Positions 21,878-30,390 of a DNA stretch of 64,000 nt are shown piece after piece. The stretch is taken from contig NZ_CP010836.1 in the NCBI RefSeq assembly GCF_000935025.1, positions 558,001 through 622,000 of the forward strand. The letters are read 5' to 3'. The stretch is from Sphingomonas hengshuiensis (GTDB lineage Bacteria > Pseudomonadota > Alphaproteobacteria > Sphingomonadales > Sphingomonadaceae). The notes below the pieces were generated by a model. The model searched no databases. It had not been told where the DNA came from and worked only from the letters and a program-made list of their open reading frames with translations. The translations under genes and the position numbers were made by a program. The first letter of the stretch is position 1, and the number at the start of each line of letters is the position of its first letter.

Positions 21878-22013
21878 GTTGGCCCCCTCCAAACGGCCCC
21901 GTTTTCGGGGTTCGCGACTGGTATCGCTAACAAGTTGTGGAGAAGCAACAAGAACCGGCGGGGCTGCGGGCATGTATCCGGGCGCGCCGCGGCGGGCGCG
22001 CCCGAAACGCGGT

Positions 22014-23189
22014 TTACAGGACTTCGAACAACCCGGCGGCGCCCATGCCGCCGCCGACGCACATCGTGACGACGACATATTTCGCGCCGCGACGCTTGCC
22101 CTCGATCAGCGCATGGCCGGTCATCCGGGCGCCGCTCATGCCGTAAGGGTGGCCGATCGAGATCGCGCCGCCATTGACGTTGAGCAGTTCGTTCGGGATG
22201 CCGAGCGTGTCCTGGCAATAGAGGACCTGCACCGCGAACGCCTCGTTCAGCTCCCACAGGCCGATATCGTCCATCTTCAGGTTGAAGCGTTCGAGCAGCT
22301 TGGGGATCGCAAAGACCGGGCCGATGCCCATCTCGTCGGGCTTGGTCCCCGCCACCGCCATGCCGACATAGCGGCCCAGCGGCTGGAGCCCGCGCTTCTC
22401 GGCGAGCTTTTCCTCCATCAGCACGGAGGCGGAGCTGCCGTCGGACAACTGGCTGGCATTGCCCGCGGTGATCGTGCCGTTCGGCAGCACGGGGTTGAGC
22501 GACTGAAGCCCCTCCAGCGTGGTGTCGGCGCGGTTGCCCTCGTCCTTGGACAGCGTCACTTCCTTGGTGGTGACTTCCTTGGTTTCCTTGTTGACGAGGT
22601 TCATCGTCGCAGTGACCGGCACGATCTCATCGTCGAACTTGCCCGCTGCCTGGGCGGCGGCGGTGCGCTGTTGCGACTGGAGGGCATAGGCGTCGGTGCG
22701 GTCGCGACCGATGCCGTAGCGCTGCGCCACGACCTCGGCGGTCTGGAGCATCGGCATGTAGATGTCGCCGTGCATCGCGAGCAGTTCGGGGTCGGCGGCG
22801 ACACGCATCTGGGGCGTCTGGACCAGGCTGATCGATTCGACGCCGCCGCCGATCGCGATGTCCATATTGTCGGTGATGATCTCCTTGGCGGCGGTGGCGA
22901 TCGCCATCAGCCCCGAGGCGCATTGGCGATCGACCGACATGCCCGCGACCGATACCGGCAGCCCGGCGCGGAGCAGCGCGTTGCGGGCGATGTTGCCGCC
23001 CTGGTGCCCCTGTTGCAGCGCGGCGCCGAAGATCACGTCGTCGACTTCGCCCGGATCGATTCCGGCGCGCTCGACCGCGGCGCGGATCGAGGCGGCGCCC
23101 AGCGTGGGGGCGGGCAGATTGTTGAACGCGCCGCGATAGGCGCGGCCGATCGGGGTGCGGGCGGTGGAGACGATGACTGCGGAGCGCAT
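22014..23189 (-). CDS. Acetyl-CoA C-acyltransferase (thiolase)
   Basis: Thiolase family enzyme (391 residues) cleaving or forming 3-ketoacyl-CoA. Nucleophile region [10 protein letters not shown] (near residue 88), [13 protein letters not shown] and [11 protein letters not shown] are present. It differs from the PHA-type thiolase at 3.9 kb, and its nearest neighbour is a MaoC hydratase, so a beta-oxidation role is likely. A palindromic repeat lies between the two genes. Confidence 0.85.
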   Translation of the reverse strand: MRSAVIVSTARTPIGRAYRGAFNNLPAPTLGAASIRAAVERAGIDPGEVDDVIFGAALQQGHQGGNIARNALLRAGLPVSVAGMSVDRQCASGLMAIATAAKEIITDNMDIAIGGGVESISLVQTPQMRVAADPELLAMHGDIYMPMLQTAEVVAQRYGIGRDRTDAYALQSQQRTAAAQAAGKFDDEIVPVTATMNLVNKETKEVTTKEVTLSKDEGNRADTTLEGLQSLNPVLPNGTITAGNASQLSDGSSASVLMEEKLAEKRGLQPLGRYVGMAVAGTKPDEMGIGPVFAIPKLLERFNLKMDDIGLWELNEAFAVQVLYCQDTLGIPNELLNVNGGAISIGHPYGMSGARMTGHALIEGKRRGAKYVVVTMCVGGGMGAAGLFEVL

Positions 23190-23207
23190 GGGAGCTTCCT
23201 TTTCGTT

Positions 23208-23325
23208 GCTCCCCTCCCGCGTGCGGGAGGGGCTGGGGGTGGGCGCCCGCTATCCACGGGCGGTGATTTCGTGGAGGGCGGGTGCCCACCCCCCGACCCC
23301 CTCCCGCAAGCGGGCAGGGGGAGAA
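23208..23325. repeat. Large GC-rich palindromic repeat
   Basis: Outer arms CTCCCCTCCCGCGTGCGGGA (from 23209) and CCCTCCCGCAAGCGGGCAGG (about 23299-23318) are each hairpins, and the inner arms GGGGTGGGCGCCCGC and GCGGGTGCCCACCCC pair with each other. Such units recur between sphingomonad genes. It may stabilise or terminate transcripts of the flanking genes. Confidence 0.7.
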
Positions 23326-23328
23326 GGG

Positions 23329-23784
23329 TTAAACGTAGATCAACGCGATCCACTCGGCGATCAGCGCGGGCTTGTCCTCGCCTTCGATCTCGAGCGTATA
23401 GTCCTGGACCTGCTCCCACACGCCGGGCTTGCGCTCGACGAATTTGCGCAGCGTGAAGCGGCCGCGGACGCGCTTGCCCGAGCGGACGGGGGTGAGGAAG
23501 CGGACTTTGTTGCCGCCGTAATTGACTCCCATCGTCGCGCCCGTGATCGACGGCGCGCCGCTGCGCGCGGCCAGCATCGGCATCAGCGACAGCGACAGGA
23601 AACCATGCGCGATCGTCCCGCCGAACGGCGTCTGCGCGGCGCGTTCGGGGTCGACATGGATGAACTGGTGATCGCCGGTCGCATCGGCGAACGTGGCGAT
23701 CATCGCCTGTGTCACCTCTACCCAGTCGGACACCCAAGTGGTGCCGACGCGTCCGGCCATCTGCTCGACGGTGATGCTCTCCAC
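23329..23784 (-). CDS. MaoC family dehydratase
   Basis: Hot-dog-fold hydratase (151 residues). The hydratase-2 motif is intact: DATGDHQFIHVDPERA with the catalytic Asp/His, then PFGGTIAHGFLSLSL. Such enzymes hydrate enoyl-CoA in R-specific beta-oxidation or PHA precursor supply. The start is GTG at 23784 with GGGAG upstream; an upstream in-frame ATG adds unconserved residues. It is cotranscribed toward nothing visible; the thiolase follows after a palindromic repeat. Confidence 0.82.
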   Translation of the reverse strand: MESITVEQMAGRVGTTWVSDWVEVTQAMIATFADATGDHQFIHVDPERAAQTPFGGTIAHGFLSLSLMPMLAARSGAPSITGATMGVNYGGNKVRFLTPVRSGKRVRGRFTLRKFVERKPGVWEQVQDYTLEIEGEDKPALIAEWIALIYV

Positions 23785-23943
23785 GCGATTCGACTCCCGT
23801 TCCGGCACGCCGGTTCGCCCATCTAGGGATGGAGGCACCGCCTCTGCAAGCCTGAGCCGACCGAAAACCCGAAACTACCGGGTTCCCTAGCGTAAGCCAT
23901 GCCCCTGATGCCCAGACCCGATGTTCAAAAACCGGCGAAGGGG

Positions 23944-24618
23944 TCAGGCGGGGCCCGCGGTCAGCGGTGCGTCGCCGCGCTTTCGCAGGTCGGCCAGCAG
24001 CACCTCGACCGCCCAGCGGCAGGCGATCCCGATCGCGTCGCCGGTCAGGCCCCATTGATCGCGCATCTCGCGCCATGCCACCTCGCTCGACAGCAGCTGC
24101 ACGGCTGCGACGGCCAGCGTGCGATCGGGTTCGGGCAGTGCCCGGCTGGGCGCGTCGAGCATCGCGCGATAGGCCGCGACGCGATCGGGCGTGACTGCGT
24201 TGCGGATCGCGCGACCCTCGGCACTGGCCATCGCCACGGTCATCGCAGGCGCATTGGCGTCGAACTGCGCGAAGCGCGCGCGCATTTCGCCGAGCAGCTG
24301 GTCGAGCGTTTGCGGTATCCCGCCGGCGGGGGCCAGCTGCTTCCAGGCGCCCTGACGCAGCGCCGTCTGGTCGGGGAAATAGCGATAGACGGTGCGACGG
24401 GAGATGCCGGCGCGCTCGGCGACGGCATCATGCGTCAGCTTCGCGCCGTCGCCCATCACCGCGACTGCCGCGGCCTCGATCCGGGCGCGGGTCTGGGGGT
24501 TGTCCGATACACTCTGGCTCAGCGGCCTGGCGGGCCGTGGCGCCGTATCGGGCTTGGCGGGCGGGGTGGGGGTGGCCGGCTCGGCGGGGTCGGCGAGGAG
24601 GAACTTCCGTTTGTACAT
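23944..24618 (-). CDS. TetR/AcrR family transcriptional regulator
   Basis: A 224-residue repressor with an N-terminal helix-turn-helix (THDAVAERAGISRRTVYRYF, about residues 62-81) after a proline-rich leader of about 40 residues, and a ligand-binding C-terminal domain. It lies 16 bp downstream of the MscS gene on the same strand, so it may be cotranscribed with it; the target genes are unknown. Confidence 0.83.
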   Translation of the reverse strand: MYKRKFLLADPAEPATPTPPAKPDTAPRPARPLSQSVSDNPQTRARIEAAAVAVMGDGAKLTHDAVAERAGISRRTVYRYFPDQTALRQGAWKQLAPAGGIPQTLDQLLGEMRARFAQFDANAPAMTVAMASAEGRAIRNAVTPDRVAAYRAMLDAPSRALPEPDRTLAVAAVQLLSSEVAWREMRDQWGLTGDAIGIACRWAVEVLLADLRKRGDAPLTAGPA

Positions 24619-24634
24619 GGCGGTCCCGGCGGCG

Positions 24635-25807
24635 CTATCGCTCGCCGGGCTCCTTGTCGACGCGCATCACCGGCTGGACATCGGGATAGGGCATGATGAT
24701 CGTGCCGTCGGGGGCGGCGGCGTAGCTCGTCTGGGTGGGATAGGCGAAGGCGATGCCGGCGGCGGTGAAATGGCGCAGCAGGTCGGTCGCGATCCGATCG
24801 CGCGCGGCATGGGCGGTGGGCCAGTCGCCGCTAGGCATTTCGACGATATATTCATAGTCGAGCGTGCTCGCGCCGAACGCCGCAAAGCCCCCGCGCACGG
24901 CATTGCCGCCATGCGCCTCGGCGATCTGTCGCAGCATTTCGGGGATGCGGTCGAGCGTGTCGGGGGGCGTCTCATAGGCGACGCCGAGCATGAACTTCAG
25001 CCGGATATGGTTCCGGTCGGAGATGTTCTGGATTTCCTTGTCGAGCAACTGGCGGTTCGAGATGATCCGCAGCTCGCCGTCGAACGACCGGATGCGCGTG
25101 GACTTCAGCCCGATGCCCTCGACCGTCCCCGTCGTCTGGTCGTAGCTGATGTTATGGCCCACCCGGAACGGGCGATCGAACAGGATCGACAGCGCCGCGA
25201 TCAGGTCGCCGAAAATGCCCTGCGCGGCCAGACCGATGGCGATGCCGCCGACGCCGAGACCGGCGACGAGGCCGGTGACGTTCACCCCGAGGTTCGACAG
25301 CACCATCACCAGCGCGATCGCGAACAGCACGAAGGTGACCAGCAGCCGGATGATCCCCAGCGCGCTGGCCAGCCCGGCGGCGCGTTCGTCCTCGCCGCTG
25401 GTGCGGTGCTCGATCAGCCCGAAAATGACTTCGCGCGCCCAGATCGCCGCCTGGAACACCGCGGCGATCGTGAACAGGAAGGTCGATGTGGTGACCACCG
25501 CGGCGGGCGGATCGGCATAGGTCGTTACCAGCCGGATCGCGACCATGATGATGAAGAAGTTGCTCGTCTTCGCGACGGCGCGACCGAAGATCGCATACCA
25601 GTTTGCGACGCCATGCCCCCGCCGGCACAGCCGCGTGCCCCAGGACCGGACCAGGTGGAGCAGCAGCACGATGCCGAACGCGACGCCCGACGCGATCAGG
25701 ATCTGCAGCCAATGCTCCTCCACCCAGAAGGTGGAGTCGCGGAAAAAGGACTGGGTGTGCGTTTCGAGATCGACCTTGGGCAGGATCGGGGCCGTTTTGT
25801 TGGTCAT
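24635..25807 (-). CDS. Mechanosensitive ion channel family protein (MscS)
   Basis: A 390-residue inner-membrane channel that opens under membrane tension. Four to five N-terminal helices lead to the pore-lining TM3 (VAGLGVGGIAIGLAAQGIFG) and the conserved beta domain start FDRPFRVGHNI. A C-terminal alpha/beta domain follows. It lies 6 bp from the topoisomerase IB gene upstream on the same strand. Confidence 0.87.
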   Translation of the reverse strand: MTNKTAPILPKVDLETHTQSFFRDSTFWVEEHWLQILIASGVAFGIVLLLHLVRSWGTRLCRRGHGVANWYAIFGRAVAKTSNFFIIMVAIRLVTTYADPPAAVVTTSTFLFTIAAVFQAAIWAREVIFGLIEHRTSGEDERAAGLASALGIIRLLVTFVLFAIALVMVLSNLGVNVTGLVAGLGVGGIAIGLAAQGIFGDLIAALSILFDRPFRVGHNISYDQTTGTVEGIGLKSTRIRSFDGELRIISNRQLLDKEIQNISDRNHIRLKFMLGVAYETPPDTLDRIPEMLRQIAEAHGGNAVRGGFAAFGASTLDYEYIVEMPSGDWPTAHAARDRIATDLLRHFTAAGIAFAYPTQTSYAAAPDGTIIMPYPDVQPVMRVDKEPGER

Positions 25808-25813
25808 GCGCGG

Positions 25814-26845
25814 TCAGGCTGCCTTTGCTTGCGGCGCGTGGGCCGTCTCGTCGTCCAGAAACGCGATCAACCCGCGTTCGAAGCGGCTCAGGTACCGCGT
25901 GGTGCGCGGTAGCCGCAACCCTTCGCGGAACGCCGCCTGTGCCCCCTTGTCCTTGGCCAGCGCCACCAGCAGCGGATGGACATAGGATTTGCGCGCGATC
26001 GACGGCGTGTTGCCCAGCGCGGCGGTCACGGGCTCCAGCATCGCCTTGATCCCGACATAGCCCTCGGCACAGGCCAGCGCCTCGAACGCCAGCACGCTCG
26101 CGCCCCAGGTGCGGAAATGCTTCGCGGAGAAGGCGTCGCCGGTCGCCTCGCGGATATAGCAATTGACGTCGGACGAGGTGACGGGGTGGCTCTCGCCCGC
26201 GTCGTCGAGCCAGCGGAACAGATGCTGGCCGGGCAGGTCCTGGCAGCGTTTGACGAAGCGGCTGAGCGTGCCGTCGGTGATCGTCATGACGCGCAGTTTG
26301 CCCGATTTGGCGCGGAACTGGAGCTTGAGCGCGCGCCCCGTGACGGTGGCGTGGCGCTTGCGCAGCGTCGTCGCGCCGAAGCTCTTGTTCGCCTGCGCAT
26401 AGCTTTCGTTCCCCACGCGGATCGTGCCGAGATCGAGCAGCCGGACGACCGCGGCGACGGCCTTGTCCTTGCACAGCCCGCGGCGTTTCAAATCCTGTTC
26501 GACGCGGGCGCGCAGCCGCGGCAGGCGGCGGCCGAATGCGCCGCAACGATCGTACTTGGCCGCCTCCTGCGCCTCGCGAAAGCCGGTGTGGTAGCGATAT
26601 TGCTTGCGCCCCTTGTCGTCCCAGCCGACCGCCTGGATATGCCCATTGGGATCGGGGCAGAACCATGCGTCGCGATACGCAGGCGGCAGCCCGATGCGAT
26701 TGAGCCGGTCGATCTCGTCGCGGTCGGTGATCCGCGCCCCCGACGCATCCCAATAGCCCCAGCCATGGCGCATCTTGCGGCGGGTGATCCCGGTTTTTTG
26801 CCCGTCCTGTCGAATCTCGACATAGACGATGTCGTCGTTGGCCAT
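25814..26845 (-). CDS. DNA topoisomerase IB, poxvirus-like
   Basis: Type IB topoisomerase (343 residues) relaxing DNA through a 3'-phosphotyrosine. The N-terminal domain has YRDAWFCPDPNGHIQAVGWD; the catalytic domain carries RVGNESYA and the nucleophilic tyrosine in IARKSYVHP near residue 302. The start is ATG at 26845, placed 7 nt after GAGG; an ATG two codons earlier overlaps that site. It is divergent from the DJ-1 gene and heads a unit with MscS and TetR. Confidence 0.88.
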   Translation of the reverse strand: MANDDIVYVEIRQDGQKTGITRRKMRHGWGYWDASGARITDRDEIDRLNRIGLPPAYRDAWFCPDPNGHIQAVGWDDKGRKQYRYHTGFREAQEAAKYDRCGAFGRRLPRLRARVEQDLKRRGLCKDKAVAAVVRLLDLGTIRVGNESYAQANKSFGATTLRKRHATVTGRALKLQFRAKSGKLRVMTITDGTLSRFVKRCQDLPGQHLFRWLDDAGESHPVTSSDVNCYIREATGDAFSAKHFRTWGASVLAFEALACAEGYVGIKAMLEPVTAALGNTPSIARKSYVHPLLVALAKDKGAQAAFREGLRLPRTTRYLSRFERGLIAFLDDETAHAPQAKAA

Positions 26846-26979
26846 GGACATCCTCGCAGGTGGGCGTGGAATGCATATGCGACCCGCTTCGTTCCGAGCC
26901 CTGTGCAGGACGGGCGGAGGAACCTGCGGGGATGTGCAGCCGTTCTTTGGGAAAGCTCCCCTATTCAAAGGAAATTCCC

Positions 26980-27534
26980 ATGGCCGATTTGTCCAGCGCA
27001 CGCGTGCTGATGATTGCAACCGATGGCTTCGAGCAGGACGAACTGTTCGAGCCGCGCCAGGCGCTGCTCGACGCGGGGGTCCGGCTGACGCTGGCATCGC
27101 TCAAGACCGATGCCATCACCGGCGAAAAGGGCGGCGAGAAGGGCGACAGCATCACCCCCGACACGACGATCGACCAGGTCGAGGCGGGGCAGTTCGATGC
27201 GCTGGTGCTGCCGGGTGGGGTCCATAATCCCGACACGCTGCGGATGGAGCCGCGCGTGATCGAGACCATCCGCGCCTTTGTCGATGCCGGCAAGCCGGTG
27301 GCGGCGATATGCCACGCGCCGTGGCTGCTGGTCGAAGCCGATGCCGTCGCCGGGCGCCGGGTGACGGGCTGGCCGTCGGTGCGGACCGACCTGGCCAATG
27401 CCGGCGCGCATGTGGTGGACGAGGAAGTGGTGGTCGACGGCAATTTGATCACCAGCCGCAATCCGGGGGATATCCCGGCGTTCAATCGTGCGGTGCTGGC
27501 GGCGCTGGAGGAGGCGATGGCTGTGGCTGCTTAA
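26980..27534 (+). CDS. DJ-1/PfpI family protein
   Basis: A 184-residue flavodoxin-like hydrolase/chaperone. The nucleophilic elbow cysteine is in AAICHAPWLLVEA, with the acid residue in DGFEQDELFEP. It resembles the YhbO/PfpI subgroup linked to glyoxal and stress protection. The ATG at 26980 follows AAGGAA; monocistronic, ending just before the AT-rich hairpin repeats. Confidence 0.88.
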   Translation: MADLSSARVLMIATDGFEQDELFEPRQALLDAGVRLTLASLKTDAITGEKGGEKGDSITPDTTIDQVEAGQFDALVLPGGVHNPDTLRMEPRVIETIRAFVDAGKPVAAICHAPWLLVEADAVAGRRVTGWPSVRTDLANAGAHVVDEEVVVDGNLITSRNPGDIPAFNRAVLAALEEAMAVAA

Positions 27535-27562
27535 TATCCTCGTCGCATAGTTTTTTTGAGAT

Positions 27563-27645
27563 TTTTCTCACACAAAGCCACGAAGGCACGAAGTTAGGAA
27601 GGCTTTTTCTATTTCGTGTCTTTGTGACTTTGTGTGATTTTGAGA
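27563..27645. repeat. AT-rich inverted repeat (first of two)
   Basis: Left arm ACACAAAGCCACGAAGGCAC (from 27570) pairs with right arm CGTGTCTTTGTGACTTTGTG (to about 27635); differences are mostly G-U compatible. The AT-rich composition is unlike the surrounding DNA. It lies directly after the DJ-1 stop and may act in transcript termination. Confidence 0.75.
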
Positions 27646-27650
27646 AGATT

Positions 27651-27749
27651 TTTTCGCGCAAAGACACAAAGGCGCTAAGATAGAAGAAGAAGGCGCAGGT
27701 CGTTAAGATGCCCTTTCTCTTTGCGCCTTTGTGTCTTTGCGCGAAAAAT
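27651..27749. repeat. AT-rich inverted repeat (second of two), reaching into the acyltransferase gene
   Basis: Left arm near 27653-27676 (TTCGCGCAAAGACACAAAGG) and right arm near 27721-27749 (CCTTTGTGTCTTTGCGCGAA) are near-perfect complements over about 28 bp. The right arm encodes the C-terminal residues of the acyltransferase (FSRKDTKAQR). It belongs to the same repeat class as the neighbouring hairpin, with shared AAAGRCAC blocks. Confidence 0.8.
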
Positions 27750-28812
27750 CTTTCTTTCTGACGTTCGAGGCGCTTCCGCTCAGCCAGCGCTGCGCGGGGC
27801 GTTCGACCAGATGGTAGAGCGTTATCGACGCGCCCAGCACGAGCAGCAGGTAGAGCCCGATCAGCGGCCAGCCTACGGCGCGCGGGTCTTCGACCAAGGC
27901 GAGTTTGAACGTGAACCAGAGCAGATAGTGGCTGAGATAGGTCGCGTAGCTGATCATGCCGAGATAGTGGAGCGCTGCGCCCTCCAGCGGGTTGCCCGTG
28001 CGCCCGGCGGTGAGCGCCAGTGCCAGCAGCGCGGCGGCGAAGGCGGCGGGCATCGCCAGCGTTTCGGGTAGCACGCCGCCGATCCAGCTCGTGGCGAGCA
28101 GGATCGCGACCAGCCCCGCCAGCGCGGCGGGGGTGCGCCACGTCGCTCGCCAGCGCAGCCACAGCGCGCCGACGATCGTCCCGCAGCCGAATTCGAGGAT
28201 GCACCGCGCGACGCCGAGCCGTGGGATGGCCTGCCCCAATTGCGTCGCGCCGTGCGATGCGAAGAGGCCGTGCAGCGCCAGCAGCAGCGCGATGCCGATC
28301 GCTGCCAGCGCGATGCTGGGCACCCGCCGCCAGTCGATGGCGAAGGCGAGGAGTGGAAAGACCAGATAGGCGGCCAGCTCGCACGAGATCGACCAGGCGG
28401 GGACGTTCCAGGCGAGCGCATCGGTGAAGCCCCAATTCTGGAGCAGCAGCAGGTGCAGCGGCAGTTCGGCGAACGGGAAGTCGGGCGCCGCCCGCCCGGT
28501 CGCGCGCATCGCCAGCGCCAGCGCGACCGCGCCGCCCAGCATGACGAGGTGCAGCGGCCAGATCCGCGCGACGCGCCGCCGCAGGAATTGGGGCACCGCG
28601 GCCCAGCCGCCGCTGCGCACCCGATCGGCATAGCTCAGCCAGATCACCAGCCCCGAAAGCAGGAAGAAGAAATCGACCGCGAGATAGCCATGCGCGAACA
28701 CCGCCATCAGCGGCGCGGGCACGCCGATCAGCGCGTGTCGGAGGTGGAAGAGCACCACCAGCCATGCGGCGATGCCGCGCATGGCGGTGAGCGCGCGCAA
28801 CTCGCCCATCAT
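27703..28812 (-). CDS. Acyltransferase family 3 protein (exopolysaccharide modification)
   Basis: Integral membrane O-acyltransferase (369 residues, about ten helices) that adds acetyl or similar groups to surface glycans. The opening ELRALTAMRGIAAWLVVLFH is the family signature with the conserved Arg and His. The start at 28812 (ATG of ATGATG) overlaps the stop of the upstream ligase gene (ATGA). The last 18 residues (KKDFSRKDTKAQRERAS) come from an intergenic repeat, so the native end has been replaced or extended. Confidence 0.85.
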   Translation of the reverse strand: MMGELRALTAMRGIAAWLVVLFHLRHALIGVPAPLMAVFAHGYLAVDFFFLLSGLVIWLSYADRVRSGGWAAVPQFLRRRVARIWPLHLVMLGGAVALALAMRATGRAAPDFPFAELPLHLLLLQNWGFTDALAWNVPAWSISCELAAYLVFPLLAFAIDWRRVPSIALAAIGIALLLALHGLFASHGATQLGQAIPRLGVARCILEFGCGTIVGALWLRWRATWRTPAALAGLVAILLATSWIGGVLPETLAMPAAFAAALLALALTAGRTGNPLEGAALHYLGMISYATYLSHYLLWFTFKLALVEDPRAVGWPLIGLYLLLVLGASITLYHLVERPAQRWLSGSASNVRKKDFSRKDTKAQRERAS

Positions 28813-30164
28813 GCCGGCGCCGCGCCGCGCCGGGGCGTGTGCCATCCTCCCGCTGTCGCTTCGGCGCGTTTGCGCGCGACATAGGTGTCGAGCCCGATCT
28901 GCGCGCCGATCAGCATATAGACAAAGGGCTGGAACGCGATCGCGATGAAGGTCGCGCCGAGCAGGTAGATGAGGTGCGCGCTCTGGAGCGCGGAGGCGAG
29001 CGGGGCGACCCATTGCTCGTCCGGGCGGGGGTGGCGATAGCGACGGCGCAGCACCTCCATCCGCACCAGCCCGGCCAGGTTGAGGACCAGCCACAGCGCG
29101 AGGCCCGGATAGCCCTGTTCGCCCAGCATCTCGAAATAGGCGCTGTGATAGGCGCGCGCCTTGTCGATCTCCATGCTGCGCTGGATCTCGATCTGGCCGC
29201 CGACTTCGCGCGCGCTAACCTTTTCGTAGCGGATGCGGTTCTGGCGATAGGCCTCGAACCCGCCGCCCATCGGGTGCGCGCGGGCATAGTCCATCGTCCA
29301 TTGCCACACCGCGAGCCGAGTCGAGGCCGACGCATCGCCCTGATAGGTCTTGATCGTCCCCATCCGCTCGGTGAACGACGCGGGGAGGAAGGGGATGGCG
29401 AGCAGCCCGGCACAGGCCAGCGCCGTCATATAGGCGACCTTGCGCTTCGAATCGCGCAGCATCAGCAGCGCGAGCAGGACGATGCAGAGCAGCCCGGTGC
29501 GCGTCGAGGTGCCCACCGGGATCAGCAGGCAGGCGAAGACGAGCGCATAAGCGATCGTCTTCACGCGCCAATCGGGGGGGAAGATCGTGCCGTGGCGGGT
29601 GAACCACAGGATCAGCGGGATGATCGCGATCGCCACGGTCGAGATCGTCGACCCCTCGTACAGCCCCGAATTATTGGAGACCATCAGGTTCAACTCGCCA
29701 TAGCCGCCGCCCGACAGCACGGTCTTCAAGCCCCCGGTGATGATGATCGATGCCGCCGACAGCGTCATGAACAGCAGCAGCGCCTCGATCCGCAATTTGG
29801 TGCGCAGCGTCAGGGGGAGGAAGGCGGCGAAAGCGAGCGCCTTCCACACCCAATCCCATTTGTCCTTGGCTTCCAAAGGAAAATCGGCGTGGATCGTCGT
29901 CCAGAAGCAATAGCCGAGGAGCGCGAGGATCAGCAACTGGCGCGGGGCGACGCGCACGTCGCGCTTGTCGTCGACCGCCAGCCACCCCGCCACCGCCAAC
30001 CCGACTGCGATCAGCGAGATCGGCACCGAATTGAGCAGCAAATAGGTCAGCCGCTGGGGCGAGACGATGTCGATATAGGCATAGGCCAGCACGAACAGGA
30101 ACGGCTTGCGAAAGCCCATGCCCAGCAGCGCGACGAGGAACAGGATGAAGGCATAGTCACGCAC
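28809..30164 (-). CDS. Putative O-glycosylation ligase, exosortase A system-associated
   Basis: A polytopic 451-residue Wzy/O-antigen-ligase-like protein. The N-terminus MRDYAFILFLVALLGMGFRK and the DIVSPQR motif identify the exosortase-A-associated ligase family (DUF5935 plus Wzy_C). The ligase core has STRTGLLCIVLLALLMLRDS and, later, AYHSAYFEMLGEQGYPGLAL. It overlaps a small upstream gene by 8 bp and the acyltransferase by 4 bp, forming a tight unit. The exosortase gene is not in the window. Confidence 0.85.
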   Translation of the reverse strand: MRDYAFILFLVALLGMGFRKPFLFVLAYAYIDIVSPQRLTYLLLNSVPISLIAVGLAVAGWLAVDDKRDVRVAPRQLLILALLGYCFWTTIHADFPLEAKDKWDWVWKALAFAAFLPLTLRTKLRIEALLLFMTLSAASIIITGGLKTVLSGGGYGELNLMVSNNSGLYEGSTISTVAIAIIPLILWFTRHGTIFPPDWRVKTIAYALVFACLLIPVGTSTRTGLLCIVLLALLMLRDSKRKVAYMTALACAGLLAIPFLPASFTERMGTIKTYQGDASASTRLAVWQWTMDYARAHPMGGGFEAYRQNRIRYEKVSAREVGGQIEIQRSMEIDKARAYHSAYFEMLGEQGYPGLALWLVLNLAGLVRMEVLRRRYRHPRPDEQWVAPLASALQSAHLIYLLGATFIAIAFQPFVYMLIGAQIGLDTYVARKRAEATAGGWHTPRRGAAPA

Positions 30165-30306
30165 CGGGCTTGCCCCAGCGGCGCTTCCTTGCGGGCGGCC
30201 GATCGCGCGGGCTCGGCTCGTGATCGAGATCGGGGCGGCGCAGCAGCTGAATCGCAGCGAGCATCATCAGCCCATGGCTGACCAGCAGCGAGATATTGTC
30301 GATCAT
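30157..30306 (-). CDS. Small membrane protein preceding the O-glycosylation ligase
   Basis: A 49-residue protein: N-terminal hydrophobic segment MIDNISLLVSHGLMMLAAIQ followed by a basic, proline-rich tail. Its stop lies 8 bp inside the ligase gene, so translation is coupled. AAGGAG lies 13 bp upstream of its ATG. Small proteins of this form precede the ligase in related exopolysaccharide loci, but no function is known to me. Confidence 0.6.
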   Translation of the reverse strand: MIDNISLLVSHGLMMLAAIQLLRRPDLDHEPSPRDRPPARKRRWGKPGA

Positions 30307-30390
30307 GCCCTGCGAACCGCTCCTTGTTCGCGCCGCTCTACTCTCTTGCAGTTGACGCGCCGTTAAGGGACTGCATGGCAGAGCGCAGCC

